Of a stretch of DNA of 64,000 bases, positions 1-10,435 are shown piece after piece (position 1 is the first letter of the stretch; each line of letters begins with the position of its first letter). A program made the translations under genes and the position numbers. The stretch lies in the NCBI GenBank assembly GCA_021234155.1, contig JAJEKV010000049.1, positions 7,375,727 to 7,439,726 on the forward strand, written 5' to 3'. A model generated the notes under the pieces. The model was not told where the DNA came from, did not search any database, and worked only from the letters and a program-made list of their open reading frames with translations. The stretch is from Isoetes taiwanensis (taxonomy: Eukaryota; Streptophyta; Lycopodiopsida; Isoetales; Isoetaceae).

Positions 1-523
1 TTGCGCACACCCGGCTTCACGCCTTTGACTATCATTCCTCACGACACGCAACCCGCTTTTGTGGGACACCATCCCTCATGAGAATGACAAAAAAGTTCAC
101 TTTGCACCAGATCTTGACAAACTCATGCCTCATGTCATGCCTAAGGTGAGACAAAGCATTCTGAAGCTCATGCAGGCTGCGGAAGGTCGCACATTGGCAA
201 ATGTTCACGCCACCACTGAAGCTCAAGAAATGCCGCAGAGCCGCCATCATCAACCACCGGGTGCCCGCCTCGACGTGATCCAAATATTGCCGCCGAGGTC
301 GAAGCTTCAAAGAAGTTTCTCGCTTCTTTACCTCAGACTCCAGCTCCACTGGATCCTGCGGACCCCTTTTCACTTGTTCCTTTGGAACTTCAAGAGGAAC
401 TCGCCAAGATCAAGATTCCTTTGAGCCCCGCCACTATTTTGAAACTCGTCCGCTCTTTAAAGATCGGGCCACCTCTTCCAACGGCTCGTAGGAGCCGTAT
501 GCGACCTCCACACCCACTCTGCA
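1..523 (+). pseudogene. gag/pol linker remnant of the gypsy element
   Basis: The stretch before the protease is coding-like in two plus-strand frames, with charged segments such as PHENDKKVHFAPDLDKLMP near 80-130 and a Pro/Gln/His-rich part. It has no zinc knuckle or capsid motif that I can see. Its place directly before the protease makes it the gag-protease junction by position only. The frame is broken near 370-420. Confidence 0.4.
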
Positions 524-1000
524 TGCCACTTGGGCAATCAGCAAGTCAATCATGTTCAAATTGATGGTGGTAGTGCTGTCAATCTCATCACCGATAAGCT
601 CCAAAGCAATTGGGCATCAAACAATTGTATCGCGGTTCTTATGACACGAAGTTGGCCAATGGCCATATCACGCGTCCTCAAGGTGTCACTCCTCTTCTCC
701 ATATTAGTATTGGCGATCTCAAATTCCCTTTGGAATTTGGAGTTTGGAAAGCCGGAGAGGATCCTGGTGATTATGAAATGCTCGTCGGCAGACCTTTTCT
801 CCGACAGGCAAAGAGTATTCACTACTGGGCCAACGGACCAACTTGTCATCACCGATGGCCATCTCAATGCTACAATGGATCTGGAAACTGCCAAATTAAT
901 CTTTGTCGAGAATGCTGAACCCTCCATCTCTGACACTGACTCTGAAGAAGCACAAAATATATATCATGTTCAAGCTCCTCCAGCGGGTCTGCCTCTCTCA
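524..1000 (+). pseudogene. Retroviral-type aspartic protease domain (gypsy pol)
   Basis: In the polyprotein of this family the protease cuts Gag-Pol into its parts. The active-site box reads VQIDGGSAVNLI (codons for D-G-G-S at 563-574), a variant of the usual D-S/T-G-A/S. About 70 residues later comes the second signature, MLVGRPFLRQA, at about 778-808, which corresponds to the conserved I-L-G-R motif of plant retropepsins. Between them lies a segment with TKLANGHITRPQGVT. The two signatures lie in different frames from each other, showing one small indel near 610. The DGG triad may be real in the family or a point change. Confidence 0.75.
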
Positions 1001-1599
1001 TCTTACCCTGAGTATGCTTATCCTTGGGGTGACATGACGCCGACAGACCAGCCGTCCGCTCTTTTGGACCCTTACCCGCTTCCGCGAACCGCAGATTCAA
1101 CGCCTTGATCATTTTTCTGACCCATCAAGTCCTCCTTCCTTGAGAGACGCTTGATGTTCATGCCGCCATGAAGCAACCCTTGCTTGATGACGCCGCCAGC
1201 CTCTTTTCTTCACCACGCAAAAATGCCGCTTCCTCCCGCCATGCTTCAGCCTCCTCCCGCCATCGTTCGTGGACACGGAGGTTGTTCCTCATATTCAAAC
1301 TCCGTGAGGTGGAAATCGTGGACATTGGAAACAATCAACCAGCCCGCTTTTAGCCGCTAAACTCCCACCGACCTATAAAGCACGCCACCGCGGACGATTG
1401 CTCAAGAAATTCAAACATATTTTTGCTTGAGCTACAAAGACCTTCGAGGTATCAAAAAGAATTGGGAGAACTCACCATTCCTACCAAAACCCGATGCACC
1501 AATCTAGCAACGACAAGATGTGCTCAACCCAAATTACCGCGGACCGCGGTCAAGGCTGAAATTGACAAACTCTTTGGTCAGCTGGGGCCCGATTTATGA

Positions 1600-2290
1600 G
1601 GTCAAACATTCGAATGGGTGAACCCCATTGTCATTGCTCTCAAAGCACAATGGTAAGATCCGCTTTTGCATGGACTACGAAAACTCAATCAAGCCACCTG
1701 AGCGTGATCACTTTCCGCTTCCCTTCACCCACTGTGTTCTTGAAGAAGTTGCCGGGTCATGAGATGTACTTTTCATGAATGGTTTTTTCGGTACAATCAA
1801 ATTTCTATCAAGCAAGAAGATCAACTCAAAAACTACCTTCACCACCTGCGGGGCACTTTTGCCTACAAGGTGGTCCCTTTTTGGTTTGTCAAACTCCCCT
1901 TCAACCTTTTCAACAAGATCATGCTCTCCGCCTTTCAAGACTTTATGAAGGATAAACCTTTTCTTCAGATCTTCCAAGATGATTTTTCTGCCTACAGCTC
2001 CATGGATGATCACTTGGACAAACTGGAGCTTGTCTTTCAAAAATGTGATGAATCTGGCATTAATCTCAATCCTGAGAAGTGCACTTTTCAAGGCCACCTC
2101 AGCGCTCAATTTGGGTCATGTGGTCAGTAAAGAAGGCATCACCACGGATCCCGCTAAAATCAATTGTGTCCTGAAAGCTCAAGCACCGTCTAATATCAAA
2201 GAGACACACTCCTTCCTGGGTAAGGTCAATTACTATTCCACCTTCATTCCTGGACTTGCAGCTATAGCTGATCCCATTCATAAACTTACA
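1600..2290 (+). pseudogene. Reverse transcriptase domain (gypsy pol)
   Basis: Copies element RNA into DNA. RT blocks are visible in order: GKIRFCMDYENS near 1,650-1,685; FRYNQISIKQED near 1,785-1,820 (fits the F-x-G-Y-x-Q block); GTFAYKVVPFWFVKLPFN near 1,850-1,905 (equivalent of the W-G-T-F-x-Y-x-V-x-P-F-G-L block); then the catalytic box FQDDFSAY at 1,972-1,995, which keeps both aspartates. NLNPEKCTFQ and LGHVVSKEGITTDPAKI follow, then the connection motif SFLGKVNYYSTFIPGLA near 2,209-2,260. Frameshifts lie near 1,780 and 2,100. The F-Q-D-D form replaces the common Y-x-D-D. Confidence 0.85.
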
Positions 2291-2299
2291 GTGATGAAT

Positions 2300-2740
2300 C
2301 CACTTGGGCTTGGAATTCCTGCCGAAGCCGCCGGTTGAAGTCGCATTTACTCAGCCCCGGCCCTTGTTCCTCCTCAATGGGACAAGCCTTTCCATCGCTC
2401 ATGTAGATGTTCTCGCTTTTGTCATTGGTGCCGTTTCTCTCGTGCCTATGATGAAACCACGGATAAACCAATCCGCTATGCCAGCCGGAAACTTAATCTC
2501 CGCCGAAGCGAACTATTCGCCGCCATGGAACGAAGCTTTGGGTTTAGTTTTTTCAGGTCCAACGCTTCGTGACATTATCTGTTGGGTAGCCGATTAAGTT
2601 CTTTGTTGACCATCAAGCTCTTTCTTTATTTGATCAACAAAGCCACTTCACGGGCCGAATTGCTCTGGGTCCTTCTTCCGCAAGAGTTCGCCCTTTGAAA
2701 TTGTCCATAAGGGCAAAGTCACATGTGGTGCCCGATATCT
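2300..2740 (+). pseudogene. RNase H domain (gypsy pol)
   Basis: Degrades the RNA strand of RNA/DNA hybrids during reverse transcription. It is recognised by the string VDVLAFVIGAVS at about 2,403-2,438, matching the V-x-x-D-A-S-x-x-x-x-G-A-V block with the first catalytic Asp kept, followed by the E-x-N-Y-S-x-x-x-x-E-A-L equivalent (SAEANYS at about 2,500). A later frame gives the x-x-D-H-Q-A-L-like segment near 2,605. It directly follows RT as expected. Several frames are needed to read it, so it is non-functional as it stands. Confidence 0.7.
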
Positions 2741-2984
2741 TTCACGATCCACACGGATGATCCCTCCACGGTGTTTCGACGCCTTTCCAGACGCCAATTG
2801 TTCCCCGGTCACGCCATGCCACATTGGTTTCATAACTTTCAGCAATATCTTTCACCGGTGCTCTTCCTCCCCGCCGATCCGACGCCTTCTCCGTAAAAGC
2901 TTCAAGCCCCGCCACCGCCAATTTCGTGAGAGGTCCGCGGACTATACCATGGTTGCGCACCATTTGTACAAACGCTGCAAAGAC

Positions 2985-4075
2985 ATGGTCCTCGACGCTG
3001 TGTCCTTCCTCATGAGGTGCCCGATATTGTTTCGACAAGCCCACGATGGGCTTGGTGGTGGTCATTTTAGTGGTGACGCCACTACACGCAAAATTTTTGG
3101 CAGATACTTCGCCCACGCTTCAAAGATGCCCACGCTTATGCTCGCGACGCAGGACGCCCGGTCGGCCTGCGGTGGAAAAGCCCACGCCCGTGACGCTCGG
3201 GCCTTTGACGCGGGCCGCCACGCCACATCCCTTCAAGAAATGGGGAATGGATTTTGTGGGGCCCATGGATTCCACCGGCGCTGCACACCCGCGCCCGCTA
3301 TATTCTCGGGTCATCATGGATTATGCTACCAAATGGGCCAACCTTGTGCACTTCAGACACCACCGCCGCCAAAGATGTTTCCAAGGTCCTCTACACGCAT
3401 ATCATCACGCATTTTGGTTGTCCCACGGAACTTGTTAGTGATCGTGGCGTGCATTTTGTCAATCATACTATCAAAGAGCTGACGGATTATCTTCACATCC
3501 AACACCGGAAGAGTACACCCTATTATCCTCAAGGAAATGGCTTGGCTGAAAGTACCAACAAAACACTAACTACCGTTCTCAAGAAAATTTTAGACGCCAC
3601 AAGATTGGCGTGACAAGTTGCCTACTGTTCTTTGGGCTTACAACACTAGTTTCAAAATAGCTACTGGTCACACTCCCTTCAAAGTGGTTTATGGTCAAGA
3701 AGCTCTCATGCCTTTTGAATATATTCTTCCCACTCTCCGTTTTCAACTTGTTACAGCCCATAATCCACCTGCTGCACTCAAGGAAAGGGTTTATCAATTG
3801 GAACAGTTGGATGAACTTAGGCGCGATGCTTACATTCGTGTTCTTCATGGACAACAGCTGCAAAAATCTTTACATGACAAACGTCTTAAGACAAAAACAT
3901 TCAAAGAAGGTGATTTGGTTCTTCTTTATGATTCTCGTTACAAAAATTTTCCGTGCAAGTTAAAGTTTCATGGTTTGGTCCAGACAAATCATTCAAGTTG
4001 TGCAACCCAGTTGTTTTCAAGTTGGGTCAACTAGATGGCACTCCATTACCTACACTAGTTATCGGCTTTACCCAA
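2985..4075 (+). pseudogene. Integrase with complete DD35E triad (gypsy pol)
   Basis: Integrates the DNA copy into the genome. The N-terminal zinc-binding part is suggested by AHDGLGGGHFSGDATTRK near 3,038-3,090. The core has WGMDFVGP (first Asp at 3,250-3,252), ELVSDRGVHF (second Asp at 3,440-3,442) and GNGLAESTNK (Glu at 3,548-3,550). The last two acidic residues are separated by exactly 35 codons in one open frame, the canonical retroviral spacing. AYNTSFKIATGHTPFKVVYG follows at about 3,636-3,690. The tail KTKTFKEGDLVLLYDSRY (about 3,888-3,940) and a G-P-F-K-L-like segment near 3,980 match the C-terminal GPY/F module. Frames change near 3,250 and 3,610. Confidence 0.9.
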
Positions 4076-4079
4076 ACAA

Positions 4080-4890
4080 TTTCATATGCAACAAATACGA
4101 CAAACCCTACACCGATGTAACACCAAAGACTTGACTCCCCCGTGATAGTGACTAAAGACGATATTTATATTATAGAGCCAAATTTTACAAAATGAGGGCA
4201 AGAGCCCATCTATTTCCGCTTATGAGCATCGCTTCTATGGGCAAAGTCTCTATTTACAAAATCCTAAGGAGAAAACCCCTACTCCCGGTTCGGAGGAGAG
4301 GTGATACGCAGGATGTGGTAGTAGTTCTCGCCCCGGATCCCCGCCAAGCAGTGAATCACCACCTCCACCCCCGCTGGTAAGGGGATCGGATGCTCACCCA
4401 TCCCCGCACACCACCCATCCATGGCAATGCTACTGCCAGGCACCTACACAGTCCAAGTAGTCCATCTTGCATGTAATCCACCCGTGCGCTAGACAAAGAT
4501 GGTGCACTTGTCGTGAAGTCCGCCAGCCAGACATACCGAAGTGCCATCGGGTGTCTCAGCCACCCATCGCTCGCCTTATATAGCCAACCGAGGACCTCCC
4601 TCGCCGACGCGGACCAATCAAAAATTCGCCAACGTGTTCGAATGCAAGGCTCTTTCTAATTCCGTAATCTTTTCTCCCGCCAAAGATATCTAGCCATGGT
4701 ACCTTCCTCGACACCTTCGCTTTTTAATGATATCCCACTTCGAAGTCGCCAAAGATTCAATGCCCTTCCTTCTTTTCACACTCATTAACATTAAGGTGTG
4801 TCCTTTGGCCACCGGGTCACATCGATCATTCCCTTTACGCCTCATCGCCACCGCTCATTGTTTTCCCTTTAACCGCTTGGGGACTTAGCC
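4080..4890 (+). other. Spacer after integrase, no clear coding
   Basis: Between the integrase tail and the downstream coding-like region there are only short open frames with many stops. It contains Pro/Arg-rich low-complexity sequence near 4,270-4,450. I see no motif, tRNA-like sequence or LTR end here. Confidence 0.4.
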
Positions 4891-6530
4891 AAAATTTTGC
4901 CTCTCAATCGCCTCCTCTGTATCTGTCGCCACACCGCATCATCAACGTCTGCCGGGTTCATCCTCATCATGCCCTTCGCCAACACTTGTGCGCCTTCTAA
5001 AACCTTTTCGCTTGTTTTCGCCTTCCGCCATCCGCAATCCGCTTTCGCCGCATTCTCCCTGCTCCCTTTCCATGCTCTTTTGTCATGGCTACTGCACCCA
5101 AATTTCCCTACTTTTTCAAGCTTCTCGGCCCAAGGGATCCTATTTTTTCGGACTGTCTTTCTCGACACCCACCTTTTCTGGCAAGAGGCCCTTGTTGGTC
5201 TGAGTCGGGAAGTCGCGGAACGCCTGCCAGCCTTTATGAATTCTCGCGAAATGGACCTCCCGCCCTAAATCCGCATCAATTGCGTTTAGCCATCGCCACA
5301 TCGCCAACAGCCCAACGGATATGCTACCGTGGTCGATGGCACTACATTTTGATTACCAGCCCGATTTCTGAGGTATTCCAGATTCCTTTGTAGACCCCTT
5401 CTTTATCTTGGGCTGCTTTTATGTGACATAGATGTCACCTGGGTTTGCCCCGCTTATCAAGCCAACATGCATCGCTTCACCAATATTGCCAAAAGCCATG
5501 ACACTTTTGTCAAGTTTCGCGGGGCGAAATTGCTTGGGTATTCTATCAAGAACACCCATATCAATAAGCCGCTCTATAATATGGTGATCACAGCCCATCC
5601 GCCCAACCACCATGTTGATTGGCTACAAAATGTTGTTTTACCGCCTTCATGAAGTCGACCGCATTCGAAGCTGCCCCTCCTCCTGCCTTTGAAGCCCGCA
5701 GGTGGCCATCTTCAAGCCATCATCCGCCGCACCTTCCTCCCTCCCCTTCGCTTTCATGCTTCCACTCAACAGCCCTTCATTCCCTTCACAAACTCCAGTC
5801 GCCTCCTTCACACCCTTTCTTCTCCCGGGTCATGATCAACTAACGCCACGCATGTCACCGCCTCCTCTTTCATCCACTGAAACTATGCCCTCCACTTCCC
5901 GCCATGTCTCTCAAACATCTCGCATAAGGCAGCCACAAGGTCCCTACACCTCCACATCCTCGCCGCCTTTCAGACAATACCGCCAGATGTCAAGCCACAG
6001 CCCCGGTTACAAGAATCCTGTGATTTCATGAATGGTGTTCAAGCCGCCCTTGAGGCCTCTTGATGCCGCTCACAGACCTTCAAGCCGCCAACGCACAAGT
6101 TCAAACTCGAGGACAAACTTCAAGAAAAGCACGAGGCTTTTAGAGGCCCGCGAGGCTCTCAAGACCGCCTAAGATCAAAAACAACCGCTTGCCGATCAAC
6201 AGCTCGCTTGCAAACCTCCATTCAGAATTGTTGGAACACGCCAAAGCCAAGGATACCCTTGAGCTTATATAAGGAGAAAGACTTCGAAACTCAATACCTT
6301 GTATACCGAAGCCGAAAGTTACCGCCAACAAGTTCAAGACCTCACGAGCGCGGATACTCGAATCACCTCTTTAGAAGCTCACCGTCCATGCCGACCTTCA
6401 CCACCACTTCCAAATAAGTTTACGGAGGCTCGTAAACAGAAAATTGTTGATGACGCCGAGATTGCCACGCCGCTACTTTCAACACTTCCGGCAATCCTCT
6501 TCACATGCCACGCTTCCTCATAAACGGGTC
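4890..6530 (+). pseudogene. Accessory coding region downstream of integrase: Pro-rich and coiled-coil-like segments
   Basis: Several plus-strand open pieces join into one coding-like region: PKFPYFFKLLGP near 5,095; a segment with VTWVCPAYQANMHRFTN (5,437-5,490) and GAKLLGYSIKNTHINKPLYN (about 5,525-5,580); a Pro/Ser/His-rich stretch (about 5,660-6,010); then heptad-like Ala/Leu/Gln/Arg-rich pieces between 6,060 and 6,430 (for example LYTEAESYRQQVQDLTSA near 6,297-6,350) that would favour a coiled coil. I do not recognise the product. Position after integrase matches the extra ORF (env-like or other) of some plant gypsy lineages. It could instead be a gag of another nested element. Many frameshifts. 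Confidence 0.45.
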
Positions 6531-6839
6531 CGCGGATCGGGCCCCTTTCTCGTTAGAAAAGGAGAACCGGATCCGCGGACTCGAACAACGGGCACAAAGA
6601 AGTCGCTCACCGGGCTGATGAGGCCCAAACCAAACAAGAAGGCTACATTACCATCGCCTCAACATGCCGGGCCGACTTCCCTATTCCTTCCGCTTATCTC
6701 GATATGTGGTTGTTCACGCACCTCTTTCTTCCGGCGGGGCGCGGCCGATGGTCCAGCTTGATGTCCACCACAAGACCGCGGATTTTCTTCGATCCGCCGT
6801 GATCTCTACGTTGAAGACAAAGGTTTACTCTCGCACCTT

Positions 6840-7620
6840 TTAGTCTTTGACCTCATTCACCGCGGAAGATCCGGATTTGATAACCTTCGAGTTGTTCACC
6901 CGATGCATGCACATTTTCCATGTCTTCTATCCGGCCGATACACGTGACAAATTTCGCGGATGGGCCACATCAACTTTCGTGGTGACTCACAGATTCAATG
7001 GTTTCTCTTGGACAACAACCCATATCCGTCCGATCATGATAGGACACACGCCTTCATCGAGTACATGCCCGAAGCTTGCTCATCATTTACCTCTATGGCA
7101 AGTCAAACGCCGAACAAGTGCGAAGAATCTTGGCGCATCCCCGAGGATCTTCCATTTGCCCAAGTTTATGTGCAGCAAAGATTTGGCAAAGATACAATCA
7201 ATTGCGCTCTTCTTGATAGCAAGACAAGCATCCCACGGATGGGATAGTCCTCCCCAGATATACTCAGCCTCTACTCGAGTGGGATCGGTGGTGCAAAGCT
7301 CTTGATCCCGACCTTGTTCGCAAGATTCGTGGAGCAGTTCAAGAGCCCACGCCCACGGGCATGGCTCCTCTCCATATGCTTCACCGGGTGTCCCTCCTCG
7401 CCCCGCCACCTCCGACCGGCCTCCCCTTTGGACTTAAGGTCATGGATGGTTATGCCGGGTGGACTCCTCCCCATCTCGACGACGGATCTTCTGCGGGATC
7501 CCCGCTTTGTCGACGCCTGAGTGGGAAGATGGTGCAACCTTGGAACACAATGCAAATTAGATCTATATTGCTAATGAGCGTGGTTGGCAATGGCCCCCGA
7601 TGCTCTTCATGGCCTTGATA
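6840..7620 (+). pseudogene. Accessory coding region, C-terminal part, unrecognised
   Basis: Two overlapping open frames share one coding trail. Examples are WFLLDNNPYPSDHDRTHAF at 6,993-7,050, CEESWRIPEDLPFAQVYV near 7,120-7,172 and FGKDTINCALLDSKTSIPR near 7,182-7,240, then a Pro-rich tail until about 7,610. The regular residue mix suggests true coding rather than chance. No known domain is seen. It continues the trail that starts near 4,890 and ends before the LTR-like region. Confidence 0.4.
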
Positions 7621-8030
7621 CCTTCTTGCGCACGCCGCCACCCTCACCGCACTCCTTCCGCTCACCGCCAAGCCGGGTTTCGCCGTTTCTCTCAAATGCA
7701 TCCCGTAAGCTTTCTTTAAATCGGCAAAGATCCCATCTTTTATCGGGAACCCCAATGCCGCCGCCGTTGCCTTCGGGCCTCCGTGACCTGCCTTTCTCAT
7801 GGAATGCCGCTTGTTCCTTCGAAGCACATGCCGCCATGGAAGACATGGTGCGCCTAAATTTTTATTGATGCAAATCCTCGGCCCTTTGGGCTCAACACTC
7901 TTGATGTTCTTCGTGACACGCCATGACCTCATTGGCACTTACCATAATGGCGCCCGGCCCTCATTCCCCGTGAGGATCACTTTCAAACCGTTGATTCCCC
8001 GCCCCTAAACACTTCCTCCATTTCTTCACA
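7621..8030 (+). other. Pre-LTR spacer of the gypsy element
   Basis: Broken short frames with Pro/Ser-rich translation and no motif. It probably belongs to the 3' untranslated part of the element by position. A G-rich purine run at 8,044-8,052 is the only polypurine-tract candidate; it is short. Confidence 0.35.
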
Positions 8031-8606
8031 CCGAAAGTGTCGCTTGGGGAGGTTAGTCCCGCGGCTCCCCGGTACGTGACTATTCATGCATACAATCCAC
8101 CAAGTCAAGTCCAAGGATCCACGCATTGTGCACGGGTCACCGCCAAAGGCCCAAGAAAGACCAAAAGCAGCCAGACCACGCAGCCAAAGCCCGCTCGCTA
8201 CCAAGAGCGGCGGCCAGACAAGTGACGACCTGGCCACCTCAAGGCCGGGCCAAGGCGGGCCAAGGGATTCCGTGCACTTCAAGAGGCACCGCCAAAGATT
8301 CCTCAAGAATCGCCTCCTTCCGTGAGTCCAAGACCCAGATCGGCCGAAGTGTTCCATATTGGGCCAAAGGCCATTGTACTATATATATGAGTAGAGCTAG
8401 CGCCTAGTTTTTAGATGAGTTTTGAGTCTTGTCTCACATCGCTTTTCGACAATTATGAGCTCATGTATCTTCATTGACATCAAGGAAGTTGTCCTCATTA
8501 TTGTCTCAATTGTTTCTCTGTTGTTTTTCTTTTCCTTGTTTCTTTTTGCAAATACCGGTGGACATAGTCCCCTGGATTCTCCCTGTTAGATCCAAGGGTC
8601 CTCACA
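8030..8606 (+). mobile_element. Probable 3' LTR of the gypsy element (borders uncertain)
   Basis: A non-coding stretch after the last coding-like piece contains a TATA-like box (8,379-8,389) followed by a T-rich leader-like segment and ends near 8,606 in a ...CACA. It has the promoter/R-region look of a plant LTR. The start is unresolved between 8,038 and about 8,060. The matching 5' LTR would lie upstream of this window, so identity and target-site duplications cannot be checked. Confidence 0.45.
8379..8389 (+). promoter_or_regulatory. TATA-like box of the putative LTR
   Basis: CTATATATATG lies in an otherwise mixed-composition stretch, about 230 bases before the presumed LTR end, a normal position for a plant LTR promoter. 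Supported by sequence and position only. Confidence 0.4.
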
Positions 8607-9135
8607 GTAGGGTCAGCTCTTGTGTGAGTTCCCCAACCCGCACTTCCTCAAACAATGGCTACGTAATGCCGTGTAATGATAGAGATTTCCATGAATGGAT
8701 CAAAAAGAAACTTGGTTGGAGCATGTACTCAAAAAAAAGCAAGGAACTTTTGAATGCCATACGAGGATGAGCCCCATTGCTCATTTAGAGAACACCACGT
8801 AAACAAAGGTATACTTGGTTCCGCTACATGAAAATGCCAAAAGGACCTGCCTTCGTGCAATCTAGCATAGAATCGTTGACCCATATATTCAAGACTTATT
8901 GCTTCACTAAAAGTTATTCTTTCTTGTCATTTCCTGTGTACATCAAGCATGCTATTCATAAGCAAGACGTGGACAAACTACCAAGCCGTCGGGCCCGCCA
9001 TGGAAGCAAACTGATGATCAAGGATGGATGTACGTGATAATCTCAATATGAGATTCAATTCAAGGTTAGTAGAATTTGAAATTGAGGAGGTCCTTGGTGG
9101 TTAGATTTTCCGTGAGAGTGAGTATCCAAAGGAAG
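8607..9135. other. Gene-poor stretch between gypsy end and LINE tail
   Basis: Short plus-strand open pieces occur (about 8,690-8,768 and 8,828-9,037) with a normal residue mix but no motif. They may be the worn 5' part of the methyltransferase-like gene that follows, since they share its strand. I cannot support that further. Confidence 0.3.
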
Positions 9136-9139
9136 AGAA

Positions 9140-9262
9140 GGATAAGGAAGGAAGGTATTTTATCGCCCACCTGAGACCAACCTGGCCTATGGGACTCAAT
9201 ACAAAAGCCAGCTAGTTTGATTGGGCAAGATGTTCGCAAACGATATAGACTCAAATAAGCCA
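9140..9262 (-). mobile_element. LINE 3' tail, fragment
   Basis: Read on the minus strand, about 65 bases here match the end of the LINE at 34,079-34,160: a CCCATAGGCC core, TTGGTCTCAG, then GATAAAATACCTTCC and a short CCTT-type repeat. The shared end followed by a simple repeat in place of poly(A) is how CR1/L2- and RTE-like non-LTR elements end. No LINE coding sequence is visible on its upstream (higher coordinate) side, so this is a strongly 5'-truncated insertion. Confidence 0.6.
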
Positions 9263-9599
9263 TCAAATTCAAGATGATGTGTCTAGTCCGTAGATGGAAA
9301 ATACCAAAAGAAAACGCAAGGAGAAGTTAAAAACAAAAAACAAAAGTAGACGGATATTCTCATATCGATGAAGAGAATGATTTAAAACTTGGAAAATATT
9401 CATGATAGCCAAGATGTCATCGTGAAACAGATCGAGTAAGGATTCTAAAATATCAGACATGGAGATCCCGGCCGAAAGCATGATTTAAATAAAATATGGT
9501 GGTTGCTCTATAGGTTATGTGTATGGGCAAGTGCATTGCTTTTGACCGCAAGTTTCACTTCGTAATCAGAGACATCCATTTTTAAAGTACTTCGAGAAT

Positions 9600-10435
9600 T
9601 TGGAAAACAGAATAAGCTAGCTGATCATGCTTACAAAAGGAATGGTAAGTACAGGGATTAGGGTTGCCACATTGTTTTCTGTGATCTTCCTACAAATCAA
9701 TACCCAACATGTGGTCATTCTACAATTCCACAATGGAATTCCTACGGCCCCATCTTCATTGAAAACATCACTGCCATTATGTATGGATGACAATGGCTTT
9801 TTCATAGTCATATGCACAGATGATCAGCTACCTAATATCGACTTCAATGCAAGGAAAAGAAATTTGCAGAGAAGGAGACTGTACCATATATACAGTTCCA
9901 CACCCTTCGGCGTCACTACAGATGAGCTTGGTACAATTAACAATAACCACCTCTGCTTATCAGTGTATTCCAGGGCAGGGCTGAAAACACTAAGGATCTC
10001 TAAGAATGTCTTCAGCAATGCAGACCTTAATCAGCATGCATCGACAATTGTGCATTACTTGCCAGATGAAGAGAAGTTATTTGTCTCGAAGAAAAAAAAT
10101 GATAGGTGTAATCTTGAAAAATCAGTCCGTTTCATGGAGTTCATCGTATCCAGCTTTTCCCCAACAAATTCAATGGTGTTGGATCTAATGCCTGATGTTG
10201 GTTCACTTATGGAGGCATGTGCCATTCGTGGTAGACATTATTATGGCTTAGAGCAAGACCGAGACATGTATGAAGATGTCAAAGACAATCAGTTGTCTTA
10301 CAAACACGCAAACAATGAAGATAGAATTGTCAAAGAACATGCCTTTGAAGATATTTCTGGAAATGTTGATGAGGCAGACATTGTTTGACGAGGCAGACAT
10401 TGTGGCTGAAGATGTGGATGAACCAGATGACTAGT
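9600..10435 (+). pseudogene. Beta-class DNA (N4-cytosine/N6-adenine) methyltransferase-like gene, copy 1
   Basis: Likely derived from an S-adenosylmethionine-dependent amino-methyltransferase of DNA. The motif order is that of the permuted beta class: the catalytic box comes first (HIVFCDLPTNQYP; DLPTN codons at 9,683-9,697) and the SAM-binding box last (KSVRFMEFIV at about 10,119-10,148, then MVLDLMPDVGSLMEACAIRG at 10,174-10,233 and HYYGLEQDRDMYED). In active enzymes these are D/S-P-P-Y/W and D-x-F-x-G-x-G. Here they read DLPT and DLMPDVG, so catalysis is doubtful. A frameshift near 9,785 separates the two parts; the 253-codon open frame starting at 9,627 covers the second part correctly but not the first. 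An acidic tail rich in D/E ends it. Copy 2 at 40,935-41,725 shares both boxes. Confidence 0.6.

Larger units (their letters stand above)
1..8606 (+). mobile_element. Ty3/gypsy LTR retrotransposon, decayed, 5' part outside the window
   Basis: Relics of protease, reverse transcriptase, RNase H and integrase follow each other on the plus strand in the order protease-RT-RNaseH-integrase, which is the Ty3/gypsy order (copia elements carry integrase before RT). Frames shift repeatedly, so no full polyprotein is open. The 5' LTR, primer binding site and most of gag lie before base 1. After integrase come almost 4 kb of coding-like sequence and then an LTR-like promoter and end near 8,379-8,606. The RT active-site box (a xxDDF form) and the extra sequence downstream of pol recall the Athila/Tat group of plant gypsy elements, but lineage is inference. 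LTR borders are not resolved because the partner LTR is absent. Confidence 0.85.

Noticed and set aside
9617-10018. Minus-strand frames of 64-66 codons opposite methyltransferase copy 1
   Set aside because: They are antisense to the better supported plus-strand gene and show no motif.
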